Shown one piece after another: positions 14,397 through 24,010 of a DNA stretch of 54,570 nt (the stretch's first letter is position 1; each line of letters begins with the position of its first letter). The translations under genes and the position numbers were made by a program. The stretch is taken from the IMG/VR virus record IMGVR_UViG_3300035150_000119, positions 1-54,570 of that record. One strand, 5' to 3'. This stretch comes from a virus. A model generated the notes under the pieces. The model searched no databases, was not told where the DNA came from, and worked only from the letters and a program-made list of their open reading frames with translations.

Positions 14397-14844
14397 TGCT
14401 TTGTACCTCCATTCTCCACAAATCGTCAAACTTATAGGCTGTTTTATTCCCATCAGATTGATATAATAATATTTTAAAATAAAGCCTATTGTTATTTCTT
14501 TCAACTGTTACATCTATTTTTTCAACAACTTCATCATCAATCATCCATTGTAAACAATTTTCAATAGCTTCTTTAAATTTTACTATAACTGTTTGTGTAG
14601 TTTTTGCTCTTTCAAATTGCCATAGTTTACTTCCAATTGGAGTTTCACTTACTAGATCACCCCACCACCCTCTCGTATCATTTGGATCGTCAATTTCATC
14701 GTCTTCATCAGCTCTTGCATCAGAAAAAAGAGAAATAAGAACCGCTGTTGTTAAACCTTCCTCACGCAACAGATCACCGTCATTAAGAGCAAAATCCCCT
14801 TCTAAGAAATTTTCATTCCATATCATTTTAATGTCTCTTGCCAT
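14386..14844 (-). CDS. Baseplate protein, Mu gp46 (W)-like / GP46 family
   Basis: 152 residues with MIWNENFLEGDFAL, DGDLLREEGLTTAVLISLFSDARA, a DDTRGWWGD-type motif and GSKLWQ, all typical of the GP46 (gp25-like) baseplate family. It forms part of the sheath-initiating wedge. Overlaps the gp47-like gene by 11 bases, the usual Mu-like order. Confidence 0.9.
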   Translation of the reverse strand: MARDIKMIWNENFLEGDFALNDGDLLREEGLTTAVLISLFSDARADEDDEIDDPNDTRGWWGDLVSETPIGSKLWQFERAKTTQTVIVKFKEAIENCLQWMIDDEVVEKIDVTVERNNNRLYFKILLYQSDGNKTAYKFDDLWRMEVQSNAI

Positions 14845-14845
14845 C

Positions 14846-15223
14846 TTATTCCCCCTTCACCTTATTTTGTCCGGGATCATCAATTTCAACAACTGTTGTA
14901 TATGTCATTGTAGGTGGCGGTGGACTCATATTATCACCGGTCATTGTTATCACAGTACTCTGATCTCCTTTTCTCAAAACAAATTGCCCATCGACTTTAT
15001 TCTTAATAGCTGTTGCAATTAGTACACCGGTACCAGTTGCATTTATAGTTGTACTCCCATCAGAACCATTACTAATAGAGATAGCTAGAAGTGTTTTATA
15101 TACAAATTGTCCTCCAGCTTTTACTTTCGTAGATGCTGCACCTGTAACTGTTACAGTACCTGAATGAGCAGGGTTTACGAATTTAAATGTCATGCCTACA
15201 ACTGCAAATTCTTTTAACGCCAT
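14846..15223 (-). CDS. Small beta-rich baseplate-module protein, possible PAAR-like spike tip
   Basis: 125 residues, rich in Thr, Gly and Val (GTVTVTGAASTKVKAGGQFVYKTLLAIS). It lies between the gp45-like spike and gp46, where contractile systems often encode the spike-tip protein. The repeated short strands and the GG-Q-F-V-Y-K segment suggest a PAAR-like or DUF4280-like fold. Assignment rests mostly on position. Confidence 0.55.
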   Translation of the reverse strand: MALKEFAVVGMTFKFVNPAHSGTVTVTGAASTKVKAGGQFVYKTLLAISISNGSDGSTTINATGTGVLIATAIKNKVDGQFVLRKGDQSTVITMTGDNMSPPPPTMTYTTVVEIDDPGQNKVKGE

Positions 15224-15900
15224 TATTGTAACACCTCTAAATTCCCGTTTATTTTTACGCTTGTAACTCCCATTTCTATCGTATTGCCGTTCATATCCTC
15301 TATTGTTAATCCTGCACTATCTAATGTTATAATATTTCCAGAATTAACACTATCTTCAACAATGATACCGGTACCATCTAATGTAACCTTATGGCTATTA
15401 ACTCCATCTTCAACGAGAATACCATTATTATCAAATGTAACCTTATGTGCATTAACCCCATCCTCTATTATAATACCATCATCATTAATCAAAATATTAT
15501 GACCATCATAAGTTACAATATTTATTTCATTCTTTTCAGGTTTCATCCATATTCTATTTGCATTAGTATTATTACTGTCAATTGTATAGATACATACATC
15601 TCCGCTGGCTAGATCGGTAGGTCTTAATTTTCTATTATTAATTTTAATATTAATGCCTTTATTCGCATTTCTATTACCATATATAAACAACGTAATAGCC
15701 TCAGCATTAGGAATTACAGGAAAATTTTCAAACCCATATTCTTGATATCTTTCTATATCCGATATTACTTCATCAGCTAGATTGCTTATTTGAATTTTTT
15801 GCATTTCTTCATAATCATTATCAATTGCCAAGACTTTACCTCTCGAAATTAGAAGAAATATTTTTCTTATAATACTGCCGATGATCCCTCTAAATTCCAT
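15223..15900 (-). CDS. Baseplate spike, Mu gp45-like
   Basis: 225 residues. The N-terminal OB-like part (GKVLAIDNDYEEMQKIQISNL) is followed by a triple-stranded beta-helix region with repeats of DG-x-x-V-x-DG-V-N-x-H-K-V-T, typical of the Mu gp45 membrane-piercing spike. Repeats at about residues 135-195 are DGINVEDG-like and vary slightly. It punctures the outer envelope during ejection. Confidence 0.85.
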   Translation of the reverse strand: MEFRGIIGSIIRKIFLLISRGKVLAIDNDYEEMQKIQISNLADEVISDIERYQEYGFENFPVIPNAEAITLFIYGNRNANKGINIKINNRKLRPTDLASGDVCIYTIDSNNTNANRIWMKPEKNEINIVTYDGHNILINDDGIIIEDGVNAHKVTFDNNGILVEDGVNSHKVTLDGTGIIVEDSVNSGNIITLDSAGLTIEDMNGNTIEMGVTSVKINGNLEVLQ

Positions 15901-17031
15901 CTAAAATCCTTTTTTTACAAGTTGAATTGCTTGTTCATTAGTACTGTAACATTCTTTTCTTACTAATTCTAATGTTGACATATATCCGGAATCAGAATCA
16001 AAATCTAAATTAACAGCATTAATTAACATCAATTCATCAATCTCAAATTTACTATCTTTTACTTTTACTAATCGATTTGGTTTCCATATCTTTCCTGAAT
16101 TAACTTCAGTCCAACCTTCAAGCGTATAGTTAATCAATAATCCTTTTGCACGTCTTATATTCGCTTCATACAAACTTCGTTTGATACAATCTTCAATTGT
16201 TTGTGCTGTATCAGAGAGCATAATATAAGGCCTGAATCTATTACGCAACTCAGCATCTTCAACCTTTTTTTTATTTCTATAACTCCCAGCTTTTTCTTTT
16301 TCGATCCATTCTTGCTCTTGATCTACTTCATATAGCTTATCCGGTTTTATTTCTGCTTTCGTTATATAATTACTATACCTATCAGTCAAAGAACTGCCCA
16401 TTTGAGCGCTTAATATATTTGTGTCTGTTAATATATCAGAACTAATATCACTCAAAGTTGGTTGCGTTAGAAATAGTTTTCCATCTGAATTAGTAATTAC
16501 AAGAATACCTAATTTTACACATTCATCAACTATAAGATCAGCAACAGACCTACCTTGATCAACAGTATAATTTTCTAGTTTTGTATTAACTAAACTTTGA
16601 ACTGTTGGATCAACTTCTATTTCGATAGAAAACGGATCACACAATTTTTTAAATATATCTATAAGTTTTTGATCTTTAAATTCATTTTCAGTCTCAGAAA
16701 AATAACAACAATCTACAATATCACTTGTTTTATCACGCAAATAAAATTCTATATCACTACTGTTTGCATCATAATTTATACCAACTCGATCTATATACCC
16801 AGTACTAATTTTTTCATTATCAATCATGGCAATATATTGGTTTCCTTTTTTTAGTTTCCATTCTCCATTTTTTGAAGATTTATAAAGCCCTAATTCTTTT
16901 TCAAAAAAATTTAATGTACTTAATGATATTTCACTGCAAATATTTTCCATACTCATTCTTATATTCATTCTTTCCCAACAATCTTGATATTTGAATCCAT
17001 TAGAAATAATTGAAATAACATTATTATTCAT
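15901..17031 (-). CDS. Baseplate hub, Mu gp44 (P)-like
   Basis: 376 residues with features of the gp27/gp44/late-control-D hub family: YTVDQGRSVADLIVDECVKLG at about 170, LTQP and a C-terminal RAKGLLINYTLEGWTEV-NSGKIWKPNRLVKVKDS segment. It forms the trimeric hub between tube and spike. Overlaps the gp43-like gene by eight bases in Mu-like order. Confidence 0.85.
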   Translation of the reverse strand: MNNNVISIISNGFKYQDCWERMNIRMSMENICSEISLSTLNFFEKELGLYKSSKNGEWKLKKGNQYIAMIDNEKISTGYIDRVGINYDANSSDIEFYLRDKTSDIVDCCYFSETENEFKDQKLIDIFKKLCDPFSIEIEVDPTVQSLVNTKLENYTVDQGRSVADLIVDECVKLGILVITNSDGKLFLTQPTLSDISSDILTDTNILSAQMGSSLTDRYSNYITKAEIKPDKLYEVDQEQEWIEKEKAGSYRNKKKVEDAELRNRFRPYIMLSDTAQTIEDCIKRSLYEANIRRAKGLLINYTLEGWTEVNSGKIWKPNRLVKVKDSKFEIDELMLINAVNLDFDSDSGYMSTLELVRKECYSTNEQAIQLVKKGF

Positions 17032-18487
17032 CTAATATCCTTATTATTTCATTGTTCGGCATAAATCCGGGATGCTGAATTATAGGTTTATTTTTTTGAA
17101 AAATTTCAAAACTTCTCTCTAAATCATTATATTTATTATATGCTAATTCTAATGTTGTCTCTATATCAATAGGTATTCTATAATTGATCGCTTTTGTTAT
17201 AGAACTAGATTTCAACATCATATTGTCAGTGAATGTCTTTTTTATATCCTGTATACAAAGAAAAATATCTTTATTATCAATAGGTTCAGTACCGGATCCA
17301 ACACCAATAGCGCTAGAACCATACGCAGCCTCAGCACCTAGATCATCAAGAACATTATCAATCATAGTATTTATTTCTTCTAGATATTCTAATAAATCTT
17401 CTTGCCCAAAAAAATTAATCCTTATCGCTATTCTACATATAGTTGCTATTATTTGAAATTTAAATGTATCCAATAATAAAATTATATTTTTTTCTTGAAA
17501 ACTCGGTGTTAATGCGAGTTGCGTCATATCATAATTATTAACAATATTAATCATATTCCTTATGACTGATTTTCCAAGAATTACATCAATATTATTAGGA
17601 TCAAGTTCAACAACATTCCCCCTTACAACTCCGGAATAATTACCGGTTTCTCCGCCTGTAATATTAGTACTCAGAGTAATTTTATCGGCAAAATTATCTT
17701 TAGCCCTATCTTCAACAGCTAATCCATTATCGCTCGCATAACCTTTCTCAATTTGTTCAGCTAGTAAAATACTACTCATACCACACACACTAGCCATACT
17801 ATAACATGAATTTTTCAACGCATTAAAAACATCATTAGGAGTATTTATAATATCGCTAATAGAGTTTCTAATCAATGATACATTACCGGCAGATTCATTA
17901 ATTATTTTTGTTGCTATTCCATTTGTAAAACTTAATCCTGATTGTATTGTCCCTATTGTTCTACCAATTGCATTAGATAATGTATCTTGAAATAATGAAA
18001 CTGTACTATATGCATTATAAAAAGCATCGCCAACCATATCCATAGCCTCATTAATGGCTTTATCAACAGCACTAAAAAAATCAGTTAAGCTTTTAGGTAA
18101 TGCTCTTTTCCCTTTTTCCGTGAATGTAATTGTGAATTTAGCAATACCGCCTTCATCGAAAGTTTCTTTTAATGAAAATTGCCCGTCAACTCCTACTTTT
18201 TTTATCCCCAAAAACGGATGAATAAGAGTGCCGGCACTTCCCTGTCTTAATACCCTTATCAAATTATCTCTTTCAGTGAAATAATCAAATTCATTTTCAA
18301 TATTTTGAATAATATAGGCTTCAATTGTAAAAGATTCAGCTTCTTTCCCAAAATCCTGGAGGTATGGCGTCTCTCTATTCGCAAATTGTTTTAGTTGTGT
18401 TCTTCTTCCAGACGAATAATCATGTGATGACATTTTGAATGGAATATTCTTATAACTTGCATCAACTAATCTGTCTCTCCAACTCAT
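17024..18487 (-). CDS. DNA circularisation protein, Mu gp43 (N)-like
   Basis: 487 residues. The N-terminus (MSWRDRLVDASYKNIPFKMSSH, then HPFLG and TITFTEKG) matches the DNA_circ_N family located between tape measure and hub in Mu-like phages. I take the ATG at 18487, which overlaps the tape-measure stop as TAATG and has GGAG nearby; an ATG four codons earlier is also possible. Despite its name it is a virion tail-tip component. Confidence 0.88.
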   Translation of the reverse strand: MSWRDRLVDASYKNIPFKMSSHDYSSGRRTQLKQFANRETPYLQDFGKEAESFTIEAYIIQNIENEFDYFTERDNLIRVLRQGSAGTLIHPFLGIKKVGVDGQFSLKETFDEGGIAKFTITFTEKGKRALPKSLTDFFSAVDKAINEAMDMVGDAFYNAYSTVSLFQDTLSNAIGRTIGTIQSGLSFTNGIATKIINESAGNVSLIRNSISDIINTPNDVFNALKNSCYSMASVCGMSSILLAEQIEKGYASDNGLAVEDRAKDNFADKITLSTNITGGETGNYSGVVRGNVVELDPNNIDVILGKSVIRNMINIVNNYDMTQLALTPSFQEKNIILLLDTFKFQIIATICRIAIRINFFGQEDLLEYLEEINTMIDNVLDDLGAEAAYGSSAIGVGSGTEPIDNKDIFLCIQDIKKTFTDNMMLKSSSITKAINYRIPIDIETTLELAYNKYNDLERSFEIFQKNKPIIQHPGFMPNNEIIRILDE

Positions 18488-20196
18488 TAATGACTCCATC
18501 CTCTAAGATTACTATCAGATTGTATCTTTTTTTTCATTTTACCGGTACTTTTTACTCTATCAATTGTAGCAACTGAACCGTCTTCGGCTGAGACCTTAAC
18601 ATTTACATATACAATATTTTTTTCAGCCATTCCGCCTTTAAATTTTTTAAACATCTCATCCATGTTTAATAATGTTTTTTTCTCTTTCTTTTTTTCTTCT
18701 TCTTTTTTCTTTTTTTCTTCTTTTTCAGCTTCTTTTTTCTTTTGATTTTCAAGCTTACCCGGTTTTGTTTCAAACAACCATTTTAATACAGGATTATTTT
18801 TAGCCCAATCTGTGAAGGCTATCCAAAGTTCTTTTATTTTACCTATTGCTATTTTAAATGCTCCAACAATTCCAGCCCAAAGTTCTTTCAAAAATTTAGT
18901 TATACCCCATTCTTCTAATTTCCCCAATAACCAACTCATAAAAGTATTCCATACTTCACTAATTTTATTTATTACTGCGAAAAAAATATTTACAATACTT
19001 CTCCATAAAAAAGTAAAGAATTTTTTTAATCTTTCCCAATTCCTTATAATTAGAATTGGCAATAATAAAAATGGTGCAAACGCTGCAATAAGTATAAAAA
19101 TTATACGTGGCATCCTTTTAATATAATCAACAAATTTTTTCCATTTATCTGTTGTCCATGATGTAATTTTACCCCAATTTTTTATCACTACAATTATTAA
19201 TATTATAGCAGCAACAACAGCTAATATTATTCCAGTTATCAATAATCCTTGTGGTGTTACAAGAAACTTAACAACTTTCATAAGTGTTCCTATTGAACTT
19301 ATAAGTTTTCCTATAATAAATGTCAGCGGCCCAATTGCTGCGGTAATAGCCAATATAATCAAAATTATTTTTTTAGCTCTTGGACTTAAAGCATTAAACC
19401 TTTGTATCCATTCATTCATTTTTGTAATAACTTTTGTAAAAATTGGCAACAATATTTGGCCGAAGCTATTTGCCAATTCTTTTAGAGACTCTTGCATAAT
19501 TCTCATCTGATTAGCAGCACCGCCGCCAGTTCTCAAAAAATCTCCATGAGCATTAGCAGATTTTGACATAACATAATTGTATCGAAGCATTACCTTTTCT
19601 GTTTGTGTCATATCTTTAATCTTTTTTGTAATACCTTTTGAATAAGCGAACTCTTGCAGATTAACCTCAGTCATTACAATACCAAGCTTTTTCAAACTTT
19701 CAGTTTCTCCAGTATAAATTGAAGCCAATGCAGTTTGAGCTTGTTCAATTCGTATATTTTTGAAACTCGCTAAATCTCCTGCTAATCCAACCAATGACGT
19801 AGACATTTCTTCCGCTACATCTGTTGTAAGCCCCATAGAAGTGGACATATCACCAAAAAGTGCAGCCATATCCAATGCGCTACCTTGTGCAATACCAAAA
19901 TTTTTTAATGTAGTTTTACTCCATTCTTTTACACCTTCGGCATTATCGCCAAATGCGACTTCAACTTTGTTCATAGATTCGGTAAAATCAGATGCAAATT
20001 TTATACTCGCAGTTCCAGCAGCAATAATCGGCAACGTAATAAAAGTAGTCATCTTTTGACCAATATTTGATAATTTATCACCAACTTTTTTAGTTTTTTC
20101 ACCAAATTTTTCTAACTTACCCGCCATTTTTTGCATCGGGACTGACATTTTGTCGATTGCTCTGAATATTACTGATAGATCAAATGTTGACGCCAT
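18487..20196 (-). CDS. Tail tape-measure protein
   Basis: 569 residues. N-terminal TP901-type core (FRAIDKMSVPMQKMAGKLEKFGEKTKK; GDMSTSMGLTTDVAEEMSTSL), several hydrophobic helices at about 285-440, then an extremely Lys/Glu-rich coiled coil near 485-515. It sets tail length and helps DNA cross the membrane. It is short for a tape measure, so a short contractile tail is expected (roughly 85 nm at 0.15 nm per residue, inference). Confidence 0.92.
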   Translation of the reverse strand: MASTFDLSVIFRAIDKMSVPMQKMAGKLEKFGEKTKKVGDKLSNIGQKMTTFITLPIIAAGTASIKFASDFTESMNKVEVAFGDNAEGVKEWSKTTLKNFGIAQGSALDMAALFGDMSTSMGLTTDVAEEMSTSLVGLAGDLASFKNIRIEQAQTALASIYTGETESLKKLGIVMTEVNLQEFAYSKGITKKIKDMTQTEKVMLRYNYVMSKSANAHGDFLRTGGGAANQMRIMQESLKELANSFGQILLPIFTKVITKMNEWIQRFNALSPRAKKIILIILAITAAIGPLTFIIGKLISSIGTLMKVVKFLVTPQGLLITGIILAVVAAIILIIVVIKNWGKITSWTTDKWKKFVDYIKRMPRIIFILIAAFAPFLLLPILIIRNWERLKKFFTFLWRSIVNIFFAVINKISEVWNTFMSWLLGKLEEWGITKFLKELWAGIVGAFKIAIGKIKELWIAFTDWAKNNPVLKWLFETKPGKLENQKKKEAEKEEKKKKEEEKKKEKKTLLNMDEMFKKFKGGMAEKNIVYVNVKVSAEDGSVATIDRVKSTGKMKKKIQSDSNLRGWSH

Positions 20197-20664
20197 TATT
20201 ATTAATACTCCTGTTTATTTCATCCGCCTCTTCTACCCATTCTAAAAATTCATCAAGATATAAATTATTTATCTCTGATGGTTGAAAATGAAACGTGCCA
20301 GCTAATATCGTTTTCCCTTTTCTCCAATTCTTCGGGATGCTTAATTTTTTTTTTCAGTGTCTTTTGGAAAAACTTCTTCTAAAACTTCTATAACAGATTC
20401 AATATCCTCAAAATCAACATCTCGCATAGTTTCTTCCGGCACATTAAATATCCCGGCAAGAAACGGAATTAAATCTTTGAATACCGGCAACATTTCGCTT
20501 GCAGAAAATTCTAATTTTCCTTTTTCATTAGCTTTCGCCAATAGGCTTTCAGGAAGAAGTTCAAAATGTTTAACTTTTAATCTACTCGGTGTTAAATATT
20601 TTATCTCTTCCTCTTTCCCATTTCTTATAATTTTCACAGGATATTTTAATTCAACTGAATTCAT
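20180..20664 (-). CDS. Tail assembly chaperone, -1 frameshift fusion product (Mu gp41/41'-like)
   Basis: A run of ten A (20345-20354 on the coding strand) precedes the zero-frame stop at 20341. Slipping back one base continues through SIPKNWRKGKTILAGTFHF, QPSEINNLYLDEFLEW and VEEADEIN, ending at a TGA at 20180-20182 inside the tape-measure start. The extension has the F-H-F-x-P-x-EI...L-x-L-x-EFLEWVEEA form found in the shifted products of tail chaperones. The fusion is conserved between tube and tape-measure genes in tailed phages. Confidence 0.85.
20341..20664 (-). CDS. Tail assembly chaperone, unshifted form
   Basis: 107 residues, acidic C-terminus (EVFPKDTEKKN). Contains VKHFELLPESLL and IPFLAGIFNVPEETMRDVDFEDIE, like the gp41/E family of tail chaperones that coat the tape measure during assembly. 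Located between tube and tape measure. Zero-frame product of the frameshifted pair. Confidence 0.88.
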   Translation of the reverse strand: MNSVELKYPVKIIRNGKEEEIKYLTPSRLKVKHFELLPESLLAKANEKGKLEFSASEMLPVFKDLIPFLAGIFNVPEETMRDVDFEDIESVIEVLEEVFPKDTEKKN

Positions 20665-20675
20665 AATCTCTCCTA

Positions 20676-21065
20676 TTATTGAACGCTTTCAGTCCAATAA
20701 GCACCTACAAATTTAATAGGCGTTTCGCCTTCGCCACCGGTAATATTGAAATTTCTTGTACACGTTGCGCCTTCCATTGTGTAGGATTTACCTCCGCCAG
20801 CTGCTCTGAATATTACAGTTCCGTTACCTCTTATTTTAGCCAAATCACTTAATTTAACGTCGTCCCTGTCTGTTATTGTTACTTCCAGCATTGCATTGAT
20901 AGGTTCTTCAACAAACCCATGCAAGCCTGTATCACCATTAACGGGCTTTAATTCAAAATTAGGTTCTCCGCTTAATCCTAACCCAGACGCAACAGCACCG
21001 GCCTTATTCAAAAGCGGTACACTATTTACCAGCACTTCTATTCTTCCGGTTATTCTTCTGCTCAT
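20676..21065 (-). CDS. Tail tube protein, Mu gpM-like
   Basis: 129 residues, beta-rich. RRITGRIEVLVNSVPLLNKAGA, VEITDRDDVKLSDLAKI-like segment and TMEGATCTRNFNITGGEGETPIKF match the phage tail-tube family of Mu-like phages. It polymerises inside the sheath. Directly downstream of the sheath gene as expected. Confidence 0.9.
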   Translation of the reverse strand: MSRRITGRIEVLVNSVPLLNKAGAVASGLGLSGEPNFELKPVNGDTGLHGFVEEPINAMLEVTITDRDDVKLSDLAKIRGNGTVIFRAAGGGKSYTMEGATCTRNFNITGGEGETPIKFVGAYWTESVQ

Positions 21066-21077
21066 AGTTATACCTCC

Positions 21078-22589
21078 TTATAAAATATATTGTATTAGTC
21101 CCGCTAAAATTCTGAACTGATTAATCAAATCAGGTGGCAATAATACATCTACTCTATTAACATCAGTTTTATTTCTTTCAACAATAAGATTGTCAATAAA
21201 ATCATTAAGATTTTCAATCAGCCCCTGATCTCTCAAATTGGTAAATAGACTAATACTCTCAGCCTTGACATCCTTCGGTCTTACTATATTCATGCCTGTT
21301 TGTACGGGATAAGAATCATCAGCTAATTTTTGTCTTGTCTGAATAAATCTAGTAATCATTCTGGCTTTATACTGATACCTTATTTCAGCTAACGTAAACA
21401 ATGTTTGAATATCCAAATAACTTGGGTCTGGAATTCCAAGAGCGTTAGTTTGATACGTTGTAATAACCCGTTCAAGTAATACATTACCCGTGCTATCGAC
21501 TGTAAAAGTACTAATACCATCATATAACAGAATATCTCTTTCCTCTCGTGTAAATCTATTTTCTGTTGGAGGAGGTAGGACTCCTTTCAATTTCAATGTA
21601 TGTAATGGCCTAGCTGGATCATTGTTAAGATTATAACTTGCTTGTGCGCCTAATGCTGCGGCCCATTCGGCCGGATCAGTTGGCGAATCATAAGCGCCTA
21701 TTATAGTAGTGAAAGGGGAATTTCTTGCATTACCCGCAGTTGTACAATCCGCTTGTGTTGCTCTTATTGCCGTATATCCATGCCCCTGTTTATCTTCAAG
21801 TGGTTTGAATCTATCAGCTAATTCGGATTCTAATGCATCAAGATTAGTATCATCTTCCCATGGAGTTATTATATGCTGAAATTGTTCACTCTCGATTACT
21901 GTCCAAGCATCTGTTATATCAGGAGCGCCAACACCTCCAGCAAATCCTGTCGCAGTTATACTATTGCCGTTAAAACATGTAGGGAAACTCTGACCTTCAA
22001 GATAATTAAATCTAAGATTAAAATTATTACCAACGCTTCCGACATCAACACATTGTAGTATTACAAAGCTTTCTCCAACTGCATTACTTGCTATTGCTCC
22101 AACATTACTATTAGCATTAATTAACGCTACTAATGCAGATGCAATTTGACAATTACTCCAGCCTGATGTTAATGGCAAATCAAAAGCACTGCCATTAATC
22201 ATAACATGTAATTGTTCATTATTAGTGCTAACTACTCCAGTTGCATGCGATAATGAATTTGAAAAATAAATTACACCTGATGCATTAACAGTTAATGCAT
22301 CCCCGCTAAGAGCCATTGCATATACTTCTGTAATATTATTATTACCCTTGAAAATATTACACATTCTTGCTAAATTAGACCCAACTCCAAAATATCCATC
22401 AGCTAAATTATCTCGGCTAATTGCATAAAGAGTATTCAACACTGCATTGCCTTCTGTAATATGTTTCTGCCCAAGAATAAGCACTTTGTGCGGATTACTA
22501 ATCAGTCCTTTTATCGCTCTGCTATTATCAATCTCAATATAAGCACCCGGCGTTCTTGTCGTATTAGGAATATTATTGAAACTAATCAT
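21078..22589 (-). CDS. Contractile tail sheath protein, Mu gpL-like
   Basis: 503 residues. N-terminus ISFNNIPNTTRTPGAYIEIDNSRA and VLILGQ is the typical sheath start; the C-terminal domain has VLLERVITTYQTN-x-x-G-x-x-DPSYLDI and ARMITRFIQTRQKLADD, characteristic of sheath proteins. Its presence shows the virion is a myovirus. The stop is shared with the end of the DUF2635 gene region (ATGA-type junction). Confidence 0.95.
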   Translation of the reverse strand: MISFNNIPNTTRTPGAYIEIDNSRAIKGLISNPHKVLILGQKHITEGNAVLNTLYAISRDNLADGYFGVGSNLARMCNIFKGNNNITEVYAMALSGDALTVNASGVIYFSNSLSHATGVVSTNNEQLHVMINGSAFDLPLTSGWSNCQIASALVALINANSNVGAIASNAVGESFVILQCVDVGSVGNNFNLRFNYLEGQSFPTCFNGNSITATGFAGGVGAPDITDAWTVIESEQFQHIITPWEDDTNLDALESELADRFKPLEDKQGHGYTAIRATQADCTTAGNARNSPFTTIIGAYDSPTDPAEWAAALGAQASYNLNNDPARPLHTLKLKGVLPPPTENRFTREERDILLYDGISTFTVDSTGNVLLERVITTYQTNALGIPDPSYLDIQTLFTLAEIRYQYKARMITRFIQTRQKLADDSYPVQTGMNIVRPKDVKAESISLFTNLRDQGLIENLNDFIDNLIVERNKTDVNRVDVLLPPDLINQFRILAGLIQYIL

Positions 22590-22819
22590 TATCTTCCTCC
22601 TCTTCTATTTCTATTATTAGATTCATTATTATTAGATTCAGGTGTTTCAGGTTGTTCTGTTATTATGCAACTCCCGTCTTTAACTCTCCTTCTCCAATAT
22701 ATACCTTCTCTTCCAATCCATGGTTTTAATTCGCCATTTTCATTCAAAGGTATTTTACTAATTGGGTCTCTAATAATAATTTTTTGATTTTTTGGTTTAA
22801 TAAATTTATATCCTTCCAT
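22589..22819 (-). CDS. DUF2635 protein, Mu gp38-like
   Basis: 76 residues. GYKFIKPKN, then VRDPISKIPLNENGELKP and YWRRRVKDGSCI match DUF2635, which lies immediately upstream of the sheath gene in Mu-like phages. The tail is Asn/Arg-rich and disordered. Exact role unknown. Confidence 0.88.
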   Translation of the reverse strand: MEGYKFIKPKNQKIIIRDPISKIPLNENGELKPWIGREGIYWRRRVKDGSCIITEQPETPESNNNESNNRNRRGGR

Positions 22820-22829
22820 AATTCCTCCT

Positions 22830-23549
22830 TTATGTAAAATCTAAATCAAATCCTGTTGCAAAAGCTCTTGAAAAAGCACCTGCATCCGGATTTTTTGTTA
22901 AATCTATCCAATTTGCCATATTTGGCAATGTAACATCTGGAAAATCGTCAGGGAATGGCATATCACCATCCTCGCCAAACTTATTTTTATACGGTATTCT
23001 TGAATCTGGCGTATTAATCAATTGCATATATATCGTGTTAAAAGGCACAGGCTCTTCAGTATCATCAAAATAACTATCTTGTATGATTGCATCTCCAGTA
23101 ACGTGACCTTGTGAAGTTACCTCATCTACAATTCTGGAATCATATTCAAACTCAAATTGATACCAGAGATATGCATTATTAACATCAATAAGCTTCCCCC
23201 CTCGATAACATACCGGACATTCCGCACCGATTGGCATCCATCCTACTAATGCACGAATTAAATCATTTCTTATTTCATGCAATTTATCGTAAGATAAAAA
23301 TCCTAACTTATCGGTTTGACTCGAATCATTAGCTAATGCTACAACAACGCCAAATCTTTCTATTATTCTTTGATTGATAGATGTATCATACTGATTTTTA
23401 CCGGCATCATCAACCAATGGGATTACAAATGCCATGTCTTTTTTTAAAGTATTGCTTATAGCTAAATCTAATTCCGCAGTTCCGCCAACATAATTATCAA
23501 AATAAGTTTTTTTACTTCTTATTCTTAATACAATTTGTCCTAATCTCAC
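22830..23549 (-). CDS. Mu gp37-like tail terminator/minor tail protein
   Basis: 239 residues. A Gp37-type core (LAISNTLKKDMAFVIPLVDDAG, FGVVVALAND, LHEIRNDLIRALVGWMPIG) occupies the first 150 residues; the last 90 are extra and end in the Gly-Phe motif AFSRAFATGFDLDF. It lies between the HK97 gp10-like gene and DUF2635, as expected for a tail terminator. Confidence 0.8.
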   Translation of the reverse strand: MRLGQIVLRIRSKKTYFDNYVGGTAELDLAISNTLKKDMAFVIPLVDDAGKNQYDTSINQRIIERFGVVVALANDSSQTDKLGFLSYDKLHEIRNDLIRALVGWMPIGAECPVCYRGGKLIDVNNAYLWYQFEFEYDSRIVDEVTSQGHVTGDAIIQDSYFDDTEEPVPFNTIYMQLINTPDSRIPYKNKFGEDGDMPFPDDFPDVTLPNMANWIDLTKNPDAGAFSRAFATGFDLDFT

Positions 23550-24010
23550 CCTTTCAACCTCCTACCCGCAAATCTCTCAGCTGTTATTCTATTTATAATT
23601 CGACGTTTCCATTTACTTCTTTCAATCGCAGGTCCAAAAAATGGTCTTTCTTCCATTTTTTTAGTTCCATCCTTTTTTTTAGTTCCTTTCTCCAACCATT
23701 TTGCATATTTAACATTATTTGTATACACTTCACTATAATCATAACCTTTATCCACATATATTCTATTCCATAAGTTACCTGTATCTACTTTAGGTGGAAA
23801 TCCCGGCAAACTTGCAGCATGAACTTTACCTTTACTTTTATATACTCGTCCACCACCGGGGCTACTTCTCATAGATTTTAGTATATCATTTTTGACATCA
23901 ACAGCAATTTTATGCAATTCATTAACAATTGCTTTTCTTCCTTCGCTTCCAAAGGCTTTAATGAATTTTAATATTTCTTCTTCATTTCTAACATCAATAT
24001 CAATTTTCAT
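23546..24010 (-). CDS. HK97 gp10-like head-tail completion protein
   Basis: 154 residues. The HK97-gp10 family pattern is visible: early helix, SSPGGG-x-x-Y, HAASLPGFPPKVDTGNL, then TNNVKYAKWLEKGTKKK and RPFFGPAIE. Overlaps both neighbours by four bases (ATGA), typical of the connector block. Confidence 0.9.
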   Translation of the reverse strand: MKIDIDVRNEEEILKFIKAFGSEGRKAIVNELHKIAVDVKNDILKSMRSSPGGGRVYKSKGKVHAASLPGFPPKVDTGNLWNRIYVDKGYDYSEVYTNNVKYAKWLEKGTKKKDGTKKMEERPFFGPAIERSKWKRRIINRITAERFAGRRLKG

